DNA of 64,000 bases. It comes from Lunularia cruciata (Eukaryota; Streptophyta; Marchantiopsida; Lunulariales; Lunulariaceae). Below are positions 44,207-56,610 of the stretch, piece by piece. Positions within the stretch are counted from its first letter, which is position 1; the number at the start of each line of letters is the position of its first letter. The DNA lies in NCBI GenBank assembly GCA_948567375.1, contig OX419757.1:26158732-26222731 (forward strand), written 5' to 3'. The notes under the pieces are model-generated. The model saw only the letters and a list, made by a program, of their open reading frames with translations, searched no databases and was not told where the DNA came from. The translations under genes were made by a program, and so were the position numbers.

Positions 44207-47113
44207 TGTGGTACCCATATTTTCTTTTTCTTATTTTTGAAGAAGAAGTGTACAGATGAAGTCATACTACGCATGTATGACATCAAAAGGCAAAGAATGG
44301 TGTCTTCAGGTTGTAATCCAAGATAAAGTGACTTTGTGTCAGATGACAAAGTACTCGAATTGGTTCTATCAATATTCAACCCAAAGAAAGGAGACTTTGG
44401 CTTGGAGTGCTCAACCCGAGGCAAGGATAGTGTAACAACTTTCCTTTGGCGTTGGATATTCAAGAAGGTTTTGCACATAAAAATGGCTGGCCTATGAGCA
44501 AGGGAGAATTGATAGTGACAAGAGCATCCAGGAGGTGTGATTTCTCAATAGAAACTCAACGTGAAGAAAGATGGAGGAGGCGCGCCACTATAAAATTCAG
44601 GATAGAGGCAAAGAAATGACAACTAATTTCCCATCACCATTAAAGAGTCATCCTTAGGGAGATCAAGGAAAAGAGACTGTAGTAAGAGATGCACTTGTAC
44701 ATCAAGGGAAGTCAAGAAAGTAAGTTTGGGAGTTGGTCGGAAGATTAGTTACCAACCCAAAGTGGAGGTGGAAAGAAGAACTTGGAATTCACAATGAGAA
44801 ATCATGCTATTTGGAGATTAGATGTGATTGCAAGAATTGAAGTCTTGAGCAGGCTTTGGATCCCATTTTTGGCATGGAACTAGAACCTTAGTTTCCAGGT
44901 TTCATGATCAAGATCATTGAGAGTGAATGTCTTGATGGACCCAAGGCAGAGGGTAAGAGAGGAAATCCGGCTCAATGGATAGAGTTGGATTGAAGGTTAG
45001 TACTTGGAAGAGAGGCGGGTGAGGAACATTCTTGGAGAAAGGAGAAGTAGCTGAAGAAACCCAAGAAGTGCAAGATGCCTTTTCTTCAAAATGCACAAAG
45101 AATGGTTATAAAGTCAAGAGTTACAAGGACCTTGTGAGGAGAAGCATTGTAGGAGCAATGATGGCTATCTTCAAGCTGGAGTGAACCACTTATGTGCTGA
45201 AACATCCAGCGGTGTTCTTTCATAAGATGGTTGCAAGGGAACCAATCAAATTGGGCAAAGTGCTTCCATCATTGCATGAGAAAAATGGTGTGGAATTTGT
45301 GGGACAAGTCACCTCCACACTATATTGTGCGGTTTGCAACCCACTTCTATTTGGGATTAAATTTGCTGAACACGGCAAAAAGACACAAGATGGTGTTGCA
45401 CTTCCATCCTGACTTAAGAAGAGATATTGATGTGGAGGAGCAGCAATACATTCTGCAGATCAGAAGGAGTGACGAGTACTACACACAAACGAGGCAGAGC
45501 CTGCGTTTGGCGGTGAATGCTCCAAAGTCAAAGAAGAGGAGTTGAGTTTAGGGTTTAGAAGAAGAACCTTAGGAGACCAAGAAAGTAAACCCAAGGAAGG
45601 ACTTGGTGGTGATTGCATTGTAAAGAGAAGACTCAAAAGGGGAAGCCGAGTACAAGTCAAAGGGCTCAAAGAGAGAGGAAGAACCTGAACTCACGTTGTA
45701 GAGTGGTGAAGCGAGTAGTGAGAGTGAAGATGGAATGGAGATGTAGCCAATACTAGAGGAAGAAGATTGAAAGTTGGAGATGGTAGAAGAAGATAACTTG
45801 AGACAAGAAGACAAAGTTCCAAAGAAAGATGAGAAGAGAGTGATCATTCAGAGAGGTATCCGCTCTAGAAGAAAGGTGACATGTGAGGCGGGACCAAGTA
45901 GAAGAAGATAAATAGTAGTAGTGAATGAACCCAAAGTGCAAGATCAGATAGTAAATGTCTTCGGGTCAGTTACATGAGCAATTAAGGGAAAGTGGGTTAC
46001 AAATTGAAGGCATAGATAGCATACCCATGCTTTCAATTACAATTCTTGATGAGGGTGTAGTAGAAATAACAAAGGAATTGATAGTAGTTAGACCCAAAGT
46101 AAGAGAAGTATGAGTGCAGTGTCTTTGGATTTGACACTTAACACTTTAGATAAGAGTGGGTTGGGTGATAAAGAGTTAAAAAGGTTACCCATGATAGGAA
46201 TTGCAGATCAAAGTGAAGATGTGTTAGAATTGGTAGAAGAATTAGTAGTTGCAAAACCTAAGGATAGAGTAGTATGTGAGGTTACTTTGGGATTGGAAGC
46301 CAAGGAAGAAGTAGACATTGGATTGGAGTAGTGATAATTTTGAGATATGAAGAGGTGTATTGTCATTTTGGATTTGCAAGTTAGCAAAGTTGTTGTAGAA
46401 TGGTCTAGTTATTAGTAATTGTCAATTGCTCTACTATTTAAAGGTGGCATTTGAAGTGTTATGTTGTTTAGTGCTCATCATTTTTGAGGGAGATAAAGTG
46501 AAGTGTTGTGAAGCAGTGCTTGTTGCTTGAGCTTGATTCCAAGTATCAACTTTGCATTTGTGTTTGTGAGTGTTTGGAGAATTCTGAAGTGTAAATCAAT
46601 GTGATTGTTGGATGTTAGATTCTGCAACCTTGATCTTTATTTTGTATGTTTGATCCTAAGTGAAGTGCAATCGGAGCAATGCCTTGATAGATCTGAGAGG
46701 AATTGTAGTGTTGGTAGAATTCTGCAGTTGTGAGTTCAGCATTGAGTTGATGTGAAACAATTTTGATCAAGGAAGTTGTGCCTTCAGTGGAGGGGTGGAA
46801 CACAATTCTGAGGTGAAGTCATTTTGCATTGAGATGCCATTTTCAAGACAGACTAAATCATCACAATCAAGATTGTTTGGGCAAATTTGAAAGATTTATG
46901 ATTAAGTGTGACAAATTATTGTGACAAGACTGCAAGTCAGTGCTTGTTACTCTCTTTTAGGTGTGGTTTCTACTTGAGAGACTAAAGAAGAAATTAAGAA
47001 GAACCACATTTGTGACATTTGACTTCATATTTGACCAATTCTGAATAGTATCTCTACGGAAACAAACTTTACTTACCTAATTACCACAAAGTGATATTTG
47101 CTAGGTTGTCACA
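44207..47113 (+). mobile_element. Family A long LTR (2907 bp), 3' LTR of the plus element
   Basis: Starts TGTGGTACCC after the polypurine tract and ends GGTTGTCACA at 47113. It has the TATAAAA box at 44589-44595, the LTR coding frame in pieces to 46331, and a second TATA-like TATTTAA near 46434. Flank AGGAT follows. Confidence 0.85.
44610..46331 (+). pseudogene. LTR-encoded protein in the 3' LTR of the plus element
   Basis: Plus-strand order: CTKNGYKVKSYKDLVRR near 45090, KCFHHCMRKMVWNLWDKS, PHYIVRFATHFYLGLNLLNT and LHFHPDLRRDIDVEEQQYI (45231-45545), then an acidic segment full of stops (45546-45960), and the tail 46110-46331 with LDKSGLGDKELKRLPM and VTLGLEAKEEVDIGLE. Compared with other copies the long coiled coil between 45960 and 46110 is missing, which accounts for the shorter LTR. 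Confidence 0.65.
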
Positions 47114-47559
47114 AGGATATAGTTGAAGAAATAGTGGTAAAGGTGAAGGCAATGCTTGGAAAAATTTCTAAGTGTCAATTAGAGGAATTGAGATTGCACG
47201 AGTTGAAATTGCTAGTGCAAGAGATGAGGAAGAAGAAAGTAAAAGACATTGAAATGAACAAATTATTGACTTGCTTGAGAGATCATGTAGATAGAAAGAA
47301 GTTAGAAGTAAGAGATAATGTGTGTCTTAGATTAGATTTAGTACATTCCAAGTTAGAGAGACTTTGGAGTCGTATGAAGGGAGATAATAAGTCCGAAGTA
47401 GTAGACATAGGAGTGCAAGTGTCTTTGGATCAATTATATGAGACATTAGAGATAGGTAGGTCAAAAGATAAAGACATAGATAAATTAGCCATGGTCTTTA
47501 TTACAGTGTGTAGGAAATAAATGATAGAATTGGTAGAAATTGTAGTAGAAGAAGATAGA
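47114..47559 (+). mobile_element. Host family A LTR, middle piece
   Basis: The protein of the host LTR resumes here: 47098-47520 gives ELRLHELKLLVQEMRKKKVK, MNKLLTCLRDHVDRKKLEV and VQVSLDQLYETLEIGRSK. It is cut by the solo LTR starting at 47560. Its sequence follows on from the coiled coil at 37550, showing that the A element inserted between. Confidence 0.7.
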
Positions 47560-49494
47560 TATGACAACCCGGCAAATATCACTTTTGCGGTAATTGTGTA
47601 AGTAAAGTTTGTTCCCCAAATATATGATTCAGAATTGGTCAAATACAAAGTCAAATGTCACAATGTAGTTCTTCTTGGTTGTATCTTTAATCTCTCAAGT
47701 AGAAACCACACCCAAAAGAGAGTAACAAGCACTGATTTGCAGTCTTGTCACAAAGTAACACTCTTTAATCACAACACCTTCAATTCTTTCCAAACAATCT
47801 TGATTGTGATGATTCAGGCTCTCCCAAAAACGGCACTTCACTGCAAAACAACTTCGCCTCAGAATTGTGTTCTACTCCTCCACTGATGGCACAACTTCCT
47901 TGATTGAAATTTCTTAACATCAACACTACGTTGCACTTACATATGCAGAATACTACCAACACTACAATTTCTCTCATGTCTGTCAAAGCATTGCATCAAT
48001 TGCACTTCACTAAAGATTGAACACACAAAATGAAGATCAAGGCTACGGAATCGAACATCCAACAAGCACATTGACTTGCACTTTGAATTTCTTCACACAC
48101 TCACAATTATAGACACAAAGTTGATACTCAGAATCAAGCTCAAGCAATGAGCATTGCTTCACAACACTTTGCTTTATTTATTCTTAGAAATTATGAGCAC
48201 TGAACAACAATTTTCTACGCATGCCACTCTTAAATAGTGAAGCAAATGACAACCTAACAAAAATATTTTTCTACAACAACTCTTCTCACCTGCAGATCCA
48301 AAATGACAATGCAACCCTTCATATCTATCTCTTCAAATCTCAAATTTGTTTCTACTCCGATCTGATGTCTACTTCTTCCTCTGCTTTCAAACATGATCCC
48401 AAAGTAACTTCACTCACTATTACTCTATCCTTGGGTTTCACAACTTATAATTCCTCTACCAATTCTACTAATTCTCCACTCTGATCTACAATTCCTTTCA
48501 TAGGTAATCCTTCTAAATCTCTATCTCCCAACCCACTCTTCTCTAAAGTATCAAATGTCAAATCCAAAGACACTTGCCTTCCTATCTCTCTTACTTTGGG
48601 TCTAACTACTATCAATTCCTTTGCTAATTCTACTACATCCTCATCAAAAATTGTAATTGAAAGCATGGGTACACTATCTACACCGTCAATTTGCAACCCA
48701 CTTTCCCCTAATCACTCATGTAATTGACCCGAAGACACTTATTGTTTGATCTTGCACTTCGGGTTCATTCACTATTGCTATTTCTCCTTCAATTTCTATT
48801 CCATCTTCAATCTGAACTGAAATTGAAGTCATGAGTATCCTAAATATCTTTTTTCCTTATTGTAACTTCCTCTAAAACCTCTAGCAAGATTCCCGAAGTC
48901 ACCTTCACTGCACTTTGAGGTCCGACTATCTCATATCTAGTCATCTTCATCTTAAGGCAAAGTCTCATGACCCAAAGTTGTGTAAACCTGAAGTCCAAAG
49001 TCTCAAGTCTCAAGTCCGAAGTCCGAAGTCACATTCCCGAAGACACCAACCCAAAGACATTAAACTACTATATACATCTACTACCAAAACTTCAAATGCT
49101 TGTTACTTCTTTTACAGACCTAAAAACTTTGCGATTTTGGTGGCAATAGAAAGCCCTGAACGAGACGCTTCCAACGAGATATAGCACGCATGATTTGGAC
49201 TTGTTGTCATTGAGATATGGCCCCCGCAAGAATCCCAACTTGTAACTTCCCTTCCTCATTTGGGTTTGCACTCCTTCAGCATCTGATCCAAGTTTTTTTC
49301 CTCCTCTGACACAAAGTAAGCTTCTTTGGGTCTGATCCAGTCCGAGTCCTTCTTCCTCTTACATGAAGTTGACTTCCTCGGGTCGAATCAAAATACAAAC
49401 TTCTCATTGTTTCTTCTCCATTTGGGTTCAATTTGGTTTCAGTAATGGACTTCTTCTTTAAAACTCGTCCAAAATAAAAAATATGGGTACCACA
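47560..49494 (-). mobile_element. Solo family A short-type LTR with perfect 5-bp target duplication
   Basis: A 1935-bp LTR on the minus strand from TGTGGTACCC (49494) to a changed end read as TATGACAACC (47560). ATAGA at 47555-47559 is repeated at 49495-49499. It keeps only the protein tail (48696-48445, LEKSGLGDRDLEGLPM) and carries the short-type segment near 49160-49230. No TATAAAA box is seen near its start. Confidence 0.85.
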
Positions 49495-50373
49495 ATAGAC
49501 CTGAAGAAGGAGAGGTGATAGGAAGAACATTGGGTTTGGAAGCCAAAGTCAAGGTTTACATTGGATTGGAGTAGTAATAATTTTGAGATTTGAAGAGGCA
49601 GATGTGAAGATATACATTGTCATTTTAGATCTATAGGTTGGTAAAGCTGTTGTAGAATGGTATAATTGTTAGTTAACTGACAAAGAGCTCAGCCTATATA
49701 AAGGATGCATTTCCAGTGTTATGTTGTTTAGTATTCATAATCTAAAGATAGATAAAGCAAAGTGTTGATTCTCAATGCTAGTCGCTTGAGCTTTATTCTA
49801 AGTATCAAGTTTGTGCTTGTGTTTGTGAGCGTGTGGAGAATTTTAAAGTGCAAATTAGTGTGTTTGTTGGATGTTGGATTCCATAGCCTTGATCTTCATT
49901 TTGTGTGTTTGATCTTGAGTGAAGTGCAATCAAAGCGATGCCTTGATAGATCTATGAAGAATTGTAGTGTTGGTAGTATTTTGTATTTGTGAGTGCAACA
50001 TGAGTTTGATGTGAATCAATTTTGATTGAGGAAGTTGTGCCTTTAGTGGAGAGGGTGGAACACAATTCTATGTTAAAGTCATTTTGTAGTGAAGTAGCCG
50101 TCTTTAGGAGAATCTGAATCATCACAATCAAAGTTGGTTTGGAAAGATTGGAGAGTATTGTGATTATGAGTGTGAAATTTGTGACGAGATTGCAAGTTAG
50201 TGCTTGTTACTCTCTTTTGGGTGTGGTTTCTACCTGAGAGACTAAAGAAGAACTCAAGAAGAGCTGAATTGTTATTGTTTACTTTGTATTTGACCATTTC
50301 TGACTTGTATCTTTGTGGGAACAAACTTTTACTTACTGCTTACTGCAAAAGTGATACTTGTTGGGTTGTCACA
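49495..50373 (+). mobile_element. Host family A LTR, right piece with LTR end
   Basis: After the solo LTR the host LTR protein tail resumes (GLEAKVKVYIGLE near 49530-49572, then a stop) and runs through a TATA box TATATAAAGG at about 49694 to the end TTGGGTTGTCACA at 50373. Together with 36146-37557 and 47114-47559 it forms one LTR. Confidence 0.75.
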
Positions 50374-50490
50374 ATCTCTTACTTTGGATCCAAAACACAA
50401 CAATTCTCTTCATCTAACCTCCCTTTCTACTTAAAAATACACTTTTATCCTCAAAACTATAAAAAACAAAAAAATGTGAGTACCATACAC
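50374..50490 (-). mobile_element. Family A LTR start fragment, minus orientation
   Basis: About 117 bp similar to 56333-56455, the first bases of a minus-orientation A LTR (GGATCCAAAACACAACAATT, CTTAAAAATACACTTT, then ATGTGAGTACCATACA). Probably the same target LTR as 35470-36145, with the plus-oriented LTR placed between the two pieces and about 100 bp lost. Confidence 0.55.
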
Positions 50491-51097
50491 AATACCCTCT
50501 TCATAAAACCTTGAGGAGATCAATGGTGAATAATGGGTAAAGCCATCCAACAATTAAGGCAATTAATCCCAATCAATTTTGTAATCTATATATATAGGAT
50601 ATTGTAATTACAATTAGAGGACACAATTTCTAGGACCTCTTTGGGTGATAGAAGGTGTAGATAAGAAGTATCCACTCCATAGCTAAAATTGGTCCGTGTT
50701 ATGGAACTAAGGCTACCCACATCACATTTATAGGTTATTATGTCTATCTTGCATGAGAGTGATGGGTTATTATCCCATGCAAGATATGTAGGCAATTATC
50801 CTATCAACACCATGTGGCAAGAGTAAGCCCTCTTGGCCACTAAGATGATCCAAGACTAAGGAGAGGTAGCCTCAAGGTAAGGATTGTATATAAGTTGGTG
50901 GGTAGCACCAACACATTTTGGTTAGGCAACATATGGAAATTTTGACCCAAGCTCTAGCTTACTCACCCAATTGATTGTAGAGTTGTGTTAGTAGATCATC
51001 AAAGATATAGTGGAAAGCTAAGGGAGGTGGGTGAGTAGAGAGCTAGTTTGGGTAAGAACCAAATTGCACCTTAATTTGGATGTTGTGTTCAGATCTA
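50491..51097. other. Unassigned spacer
   Basis: No coding similarity and no terminal repeats seen. The frame 50795-50586 (minus) has no motif. It may be old element sequence. Confidence 0.35.
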
Positions 51098-51484
51098 TGA
51101 GCCGGCCTATCTCTCACTTAGGATGAACATTTGATGATTATTAGGATAGCACACCATGGACTAAGAAAGAAAAGAACCAAAACTCCATCATATTCCTCCA
51201 AGGTACCTCCAAGACTCAAAATATTTTCTAGTGCACTAAAGAACTCAATAGGAGAGAGATAGTTGCAAATGAAAGGATGATAAGTATCTACTCACTCCAA
51301 GCTTATATACTTGTCAAAAAGTTACACACCAAAATTACTAGTTATTGGAGCAACTCAAGTTCATTGGCTTAATATCATATAAAGTCTAAAGGAATATCCA
51401 TACATATAGGAATAATCCCATGACTAGGTAGCCTTATCTGGACCCAACTACTAAGTTAAGGATTCATCACATGGCTATCCTTGG
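51098..51484 (-). mobile_element. Family B LTR, truncated
   Basis: Starts TGAGCCGGCCTATCTCTC, matching the B LTR end in reverse, and follows the family for about 385 bp, to GGCTATCCTTGGATA, where copia sequence begins. The start half of the LTR is missing. Confidence 0.75.
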
Positions 51485-52880
51485 ATATGCTTTGTCATGG
51501 CATAAAACATAGGATTCTCTACAAGACTAATAGCGCTTTGGCTATCATGTGGAGTATATTGTCATCTTGTTGCTTGCCTAGCTCTACCATAAAGTTTTTC
51601 AACCAGATCATCTCCTTGCTAGCCTTTGAGATGGCCATGTAATCAACTTCTATGGTAGAAAGAGCCACACTCTTTGACAAGTAAGACATCAAAACTAATT
51701 GCAATACCACCCAAAGGTAAACACATATCCTATAGTTCTCTTTTGATGGTCTAAGTATCCTCCTAAATTTGCTTTAGTGAAGCCCTCTAGAATAGCATTT
51801 GTTTTTTTGAAACACAAGTATCTTTCAAGTAGCATAACAACCATTTCATTGCTTCCCAATGCTCTCTTCTTGGGTTTGACATGAATCTACTTACAAGTCC
51901 TATTGCATGAGCAATTTTTGGCCTATTGCATACCATAGCATACATCAAATTGCCAATTGCTGATGCATAGGGTACTTTTCTCATGTACTCTCTATTTGCA
52001 TTAGTTCTTGGTGATGGCTCCTTGGAGAGTTTGAAGTGACTTCCCAAGGGAGTGGTTTGAATTGTAGCATTTTGAAGACCAAACTTGCCCATCAAGTTCT
52101 TGATGGACTTCTCTTCAGATAGCTTCAAAGTACCTACAAATTTGTCTCTCATTATCCTCATTCCAAGAATCTGTTATGAAGGACCTAGAACTTTCATTAC
52201 AAATACATCAAAAAATTGGTGATTTAGCTTGCTGATTTCCCTCATGTTGGATCCAAAAACCAACATATCATCAATATTACATAACAAGATGATATATGAA
52301 TCAACAAATGACTTAATGTAGCAACTATGGTCCATTTTACATCTGGCGTAACCACAATTGGCCATAAAGCTATCAAACTGCAAGTACTACCATCAAGGAG
52401 CATGTTTCAAACCATAGAGAATCTCCTTTAACTTGCAAATCAAGTCTTCTTTGTTTGTGGTTTAAAACCCCTTAGGTTATGCCATATAAACATCTTCCTC
52501 AAGGTATCCATGTAGAAACATTGTTTTTACATCATTGCTCTAGATGCAAATCCTTTGTAGTTACAAGAACCAAGATCAATTTGATGGTAGTCATCTTAAC
52601 TTTGAGAGAAAAAATCTCATTGTAGTCTATACCTTTGGTCTATTGCCTTAAGTCTGGCCTTGTACTGCTTGTTTCCATCATCTTCTTCTTTAATTCTACA
52701 AACCCATTTGTTTTGCAATGCCTTCTTTATTGCTAGTAGCTTGCTCAATGATCAAGTCTCATTCCATTTTAGGGATGAGATCTCTTCCTTCATTGCAAGC
52801 TCCCACTTCAATGAGTCCTCCTTTGAATTGCCTTTAAGTAGCACTCAATTTTGCCAAAAGTAAGTAATACATAGATGAGG
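51485..52880 (-). pseudogene. Ty1/copia pol remnant (RT and RNase H)
   Basis: Minus-strand order: ALQNKWVCRIKEEDDGNKQY (near 52700), SIYGLKQ-like sequence, YIILLCNIDDMLVFGS (52383-52174; the YVDD box is changed to NIDD), KFVGTLKLSEEKSIKNLMGK and VPYASAIGNLMYAMVCNRP (52161-51787), WLLCYLKDT, then the RNase H block SKSVALSTIEVDYMAISKAS (51710-51519). These are Ty1/copia-specific. Multiple stops. No LTR of its own is visible. Confidence 0.88.
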
Positions 52881-53209
52881 AATACCTCTCTATTGGTTCC
52901 CAAGATCTAGTAGGTTTCCTCAGATCAGCTGTAGACATGATTGGATCTAGTATGAACTCTTTGGTTTGCTACTATTATTTCCTACAACGGCATTCTCTAA
53001 AATGTCTCCCAACACTAATTCTTGATGTCTTGCTTGTTCTTCTTTAACCTCAAAATCTGATCTAAGCTTATCTTTGTACATAAATATGGTATCCACATTT
53101 TTTTTCGTAAGTTTTAAGAGTAGGAAGTGATATTTGGAGTAGGAAAGAAGGTAAGTGATATTTGGAGTAAGAAAGAAGGTAGATTTGGGTTTGAACTAGG
53201 AAATCTATT
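52881..53209. other. Junction sequence with 28-bp direct repeat
   Basis: Between copia and the next A LTR. Two units of 28 bp lie at 53125-53152 and 53153-53180 (AAGTGATATTTGGAGTA then GAAAGAAGGT). At about 53086-53106 ATGGTATCCACATTTTTTTT resembles a decayed A LTR start in plus orientation. Confidence 0.5.
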
Positions 53210-56200
53210 TGTGATAACCCATCAAGTATCATGTTTGCAATAATAGGTGAGTAATCATTTGTTTCCATATAGATACTGGTCAAGGATGGTCAAATATGAA
53301 GTAAAAGATAACAATGTAGTTCTTCTTGATTACATCTTTACTCTTGGGTAAAAACCACATCCAAAAGAGAGTTACAAGCACTCAACAACAATCTTTCCAT
53401 AGTTAATGGTCATTAAGAATCACAATTCTTCAATTACTTTCCAATTTGATCTCAATTGGGATGATTCAATTGAGATGAAGAAGGCCACAAAGTAACTTTG
53501 CCTTGGAACTACATTCCATCCCTCCGTCAAAGGTGCAACTTCCTTTTTTTGAAATGACTTTGCATAAGCTCTTGCTTACATTTACACATGACAACTACTA
53601 CCTTAACTAAAATTCTCATAGATCTATCACAACATTGCTTTGGATGCACTCCATTTAGGATCAAATAGACAAAATCAAATGCAGAGTTGTAGAATCCAAT
53701 AACTCTCACTTGCAATCCAAAATTCTCCATACACTCACAAATGAAAGCACAAGATTGATAATCAAAATTAAGTGAAACAACAAGTGATGGTCCAGAACTT
53801 TGCTTTACTCAACTTCTGTTCAATTCTGAATACATAACAATGCAAGTGGCTACTTCAACTAGGCAAACCACTTGGAAATTCTAAAAACTATCTTAACTAC
53901 TTTTCTATTCCCTAAAAATCTTCAGATATAAAGTATCATTCAACCACATTGGATCTAGACCTCTAATCTGATCCAAGTACTAACTCGACTTCAGCTTTCT
54001 CACCTAAATCAACTACAAGTATCTCTTATACTTTGGGCATTTTATCTACTTCTATGTCTACATCTATTGTAGTTACATCTTTAGTATATATTGAGACTAA
54101 ATTCATAAGTGTCCTATCTAACTTCTACTTTCCTATTCTAACTAGTCCAAATGATTTGGATAACTCATCCAAAGGTACCTACACTCTGACTTTGACTACT
54201 TTGGGTCATGTTTCATTTGTCTCACTTAGAGTACAAGTGAGGTCATCTATATAAGTTTTAATGAAATGTAGTCCAAGGCATCCATTATCTCCTACCCCTG
54301 GCATCTTCCTATCTACCCTATCTCCAAGGTAAATTAACAAAGTGTTCAAAATTACATCCTTCGCCTTCCTCCTCCTTGTTTCTTACAATAACAATTTGAG
54401 TTCATGCAAGTAGGCCACTTCTAGCTTTGCCTCAGCTTCAATACTGAGCATCACCTTCAATTAAGAAGCAACTTCACAAACTATACCCAATCATTCCTTT
54501 GTTGAGAGTGACATTGCCTCATGTCACCTCCTCTTCCAACATTGTACAAAGTAGTTGCAACTCCTTAGCATAGTTTGCCTTCATCTTCTTGCTCTTCACT
54601 TCTTCCTAAACAACTTGGGCTTTAGCATGCTTAACTAGATTGGATAACCTTTTCTCTTCTCTTGTTCTACTTGCAAGCTCCCTCTGCCAAGCTTGATCTT
54701 TATTAACTACTCCTTGCTTGAGTTCATCCAAAGCTTGTTTGTGCATTTGGATTTGATTTTTATGATGATTCAAGTTGGTTTTGGTGTAATCAACATTCTT
54801 TTTAAATTTATTAAGCTCCTCTCTCTGCTCCTTCAATCCCTCTTTTTGGCACTCCAAGTAACCACCTTATTGTTCAAAACTTCCCTACAAGTCATTAAAG
54901 CTTTGTTCTCAAATTGTCACCTCAATCCAAAGAACTTCAGCTTCATCCTCACTCTTGGCCAATCTTGCCTTCAATTTTAGGATCTCTCCATTAAATGCCT
55001 TCACCATCTGAAGCTTGTTCTTTACATCAGGATGCTCCTCATTTGACTCTTGCATCCTTTCCTTCAAATATACCAACAAAGGACAAACTACACTCAAAAA
55101 GTATTTTATGCCTTGAAATGTGTTCTTATTGGATCCTACTTTGTCTTCATAGATTGTTGTATGTACACAATTCAAAGTCTTGATCTTTGTACCTTCAGTT
55201 GAAAACCTCCATCTCTCCCCTTTGTTTGCAAGCTCACATTTTTTGGCTTGTGTAGTCTTGGAAAGTCATCAAGATTATGCTCCTCTCAAAAACACCATCT
55301 TGAATAATCCTCCTTTTACTCTAGAAGATCATCTTCTAGCAGGTCAATATAGGTAGTATCTCTTCCCTCCATTCTTTCTATCTCTTCATGAAAATCCTGA
55401 TCCTTCTTCAACCATCTCTTCCTTTGGCTACTGAACCTTGGGTTCTCCCTTGCTCTTGCTAGTTGACTCCTTTCTCCTTAGAGTCATTTCCTCCTCAAAG
55501 TCCTCATCATTGGACTTGGCTCCTTCTTCTTCCTCCTCTATCCTTGATGATAGATTGACAACTGTTGCAACTTGACTTGGGTTCACTCTCCAAGTAACTC
55601 TCTTCTTTGACATAGACATAGTGTCCTTGGGTCTGCTCCTCTTCTTTGACTGAAGGTGATCCCTATAGCCTCTCTTGCATCTCTTCCTAAAACTAACCGC
55701 CAATCCGCTTTGGTCCAATGAGCTGGGTTTCCTCTTTTCTCCTCCTTTTTTGGATTATCCTCACAATTACTACTTGCAATTTTTGTCATGAAGATTGGGA
55801 AACTAAGAATCCAATTCCAGCCAAAAATGTGATCCAAAGTCAGGTCAAGACCTCAAATTGGGCTATCATGTCAACTCCTCTAATTATAGGATTTTGGACA
55901 GAGATGGCTAAAACCTATCTTCCTCTTTTGAACGGCATTGTGTTACAATCTTTCACCCTTGGCTTCATGCGCATCAATCTCAGAAATTCAATTATCAACT
56001 ATAAAATGATTAGGAAAATTACTCAATGGCACAAGATAGTCTTTCAACTTTGTAAACTCTCCTCAATAAAGTCTTGATTTTATACTTTCTTGATGCAAAG
56101 TCATTCTTCAATCAAATTTCAATCAAGAATCACCTCTTTTGCGTGCATTACTCTTGTCACTTTTGAATTTATCATCACACAAAGTAACCATTCTCTAGTG

Positions 56201-56455
56201 TACCTTCTTGGCTAGTATAGCACAAGGCAAGGTTGATAAGGATCCTTGGATTGGGTTCCTTATTCTGATGCAAATTGTCCTCACTTTGGATCTTTTTTCC
56301 TTCCAAGTCTGATCCAAGTCCTCATCTCCTCTGATCAAAAGTCTACTTCCTTGGGATCCAAACACAACAATTCTCTTACATCTTTCCTCCTTTTCTACTT
56401 AAAAATACACTTTCTATCCTAAAACCAATAAACAACAAAAAATGTGGGTACTATG
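53210..56455 (-). mobile_element. Family A long LTR (3246 bp), 3' LTR of a third A element
   Basis: On the minus strand it begins after a polypurine tract (56472-56456, TTTGAGGAAGGGGGTA) with a changed start (CATAGTACCCAC) and ends GGTTATCACA at 53210. The TATAAAA box is at 56084-56078. The pol of the same element lies on its right. Confidence 0.8.
54000..55837 (-). pseudogene. LTR-encoded protein with middle block deleted
   Basis: Order: WNWILSFPIFMTKIASSNCE and HWTKADWRLVLGRDAREAIG (55837-55583), then directly SKKRSRPKDTMSMSKKRV and the acidic part (55718-55428), coiled coils 55175-54909 and 54857-54606 (EELNKFKKNVDYTKTNL). The LHFHPDLRR block found in other copies is absent, an in-copy deletion of several hundred bases. 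Frame breaks elsewhere too. Confidence 0.6.
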
Positions 56456-56610
56456 TACCCCCTTCCTCAAATGTGATTGTCATGGAAAACATTAGCTCTA
56501 TCTTTGCCTTGACTTTGGAGTCCACTACCCTCCAACCACTTACTCGGGTGGAAAAATGGTTTCCTTCCAAGTCTGCTAGTTGAATAGAGCTATTTTCAAA
56601 CACTAGGTAT
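56456..56610 (-). pseudogene. Third A element: integrase C-terminal end
   Basis: The minus strand reads SIQLADLEGNHFSTRVSGWR (56672-56451 frame), matching the pol end of the other A elements, then the polypurine tract. Cut on the right by a B LTR. Confidence 0.75.

Noticed and set aside
53086..53106. Plus-oriented A LTR start
   Set aside because: Only about 20 bases resemble the LTR start and what follows does not match the family.
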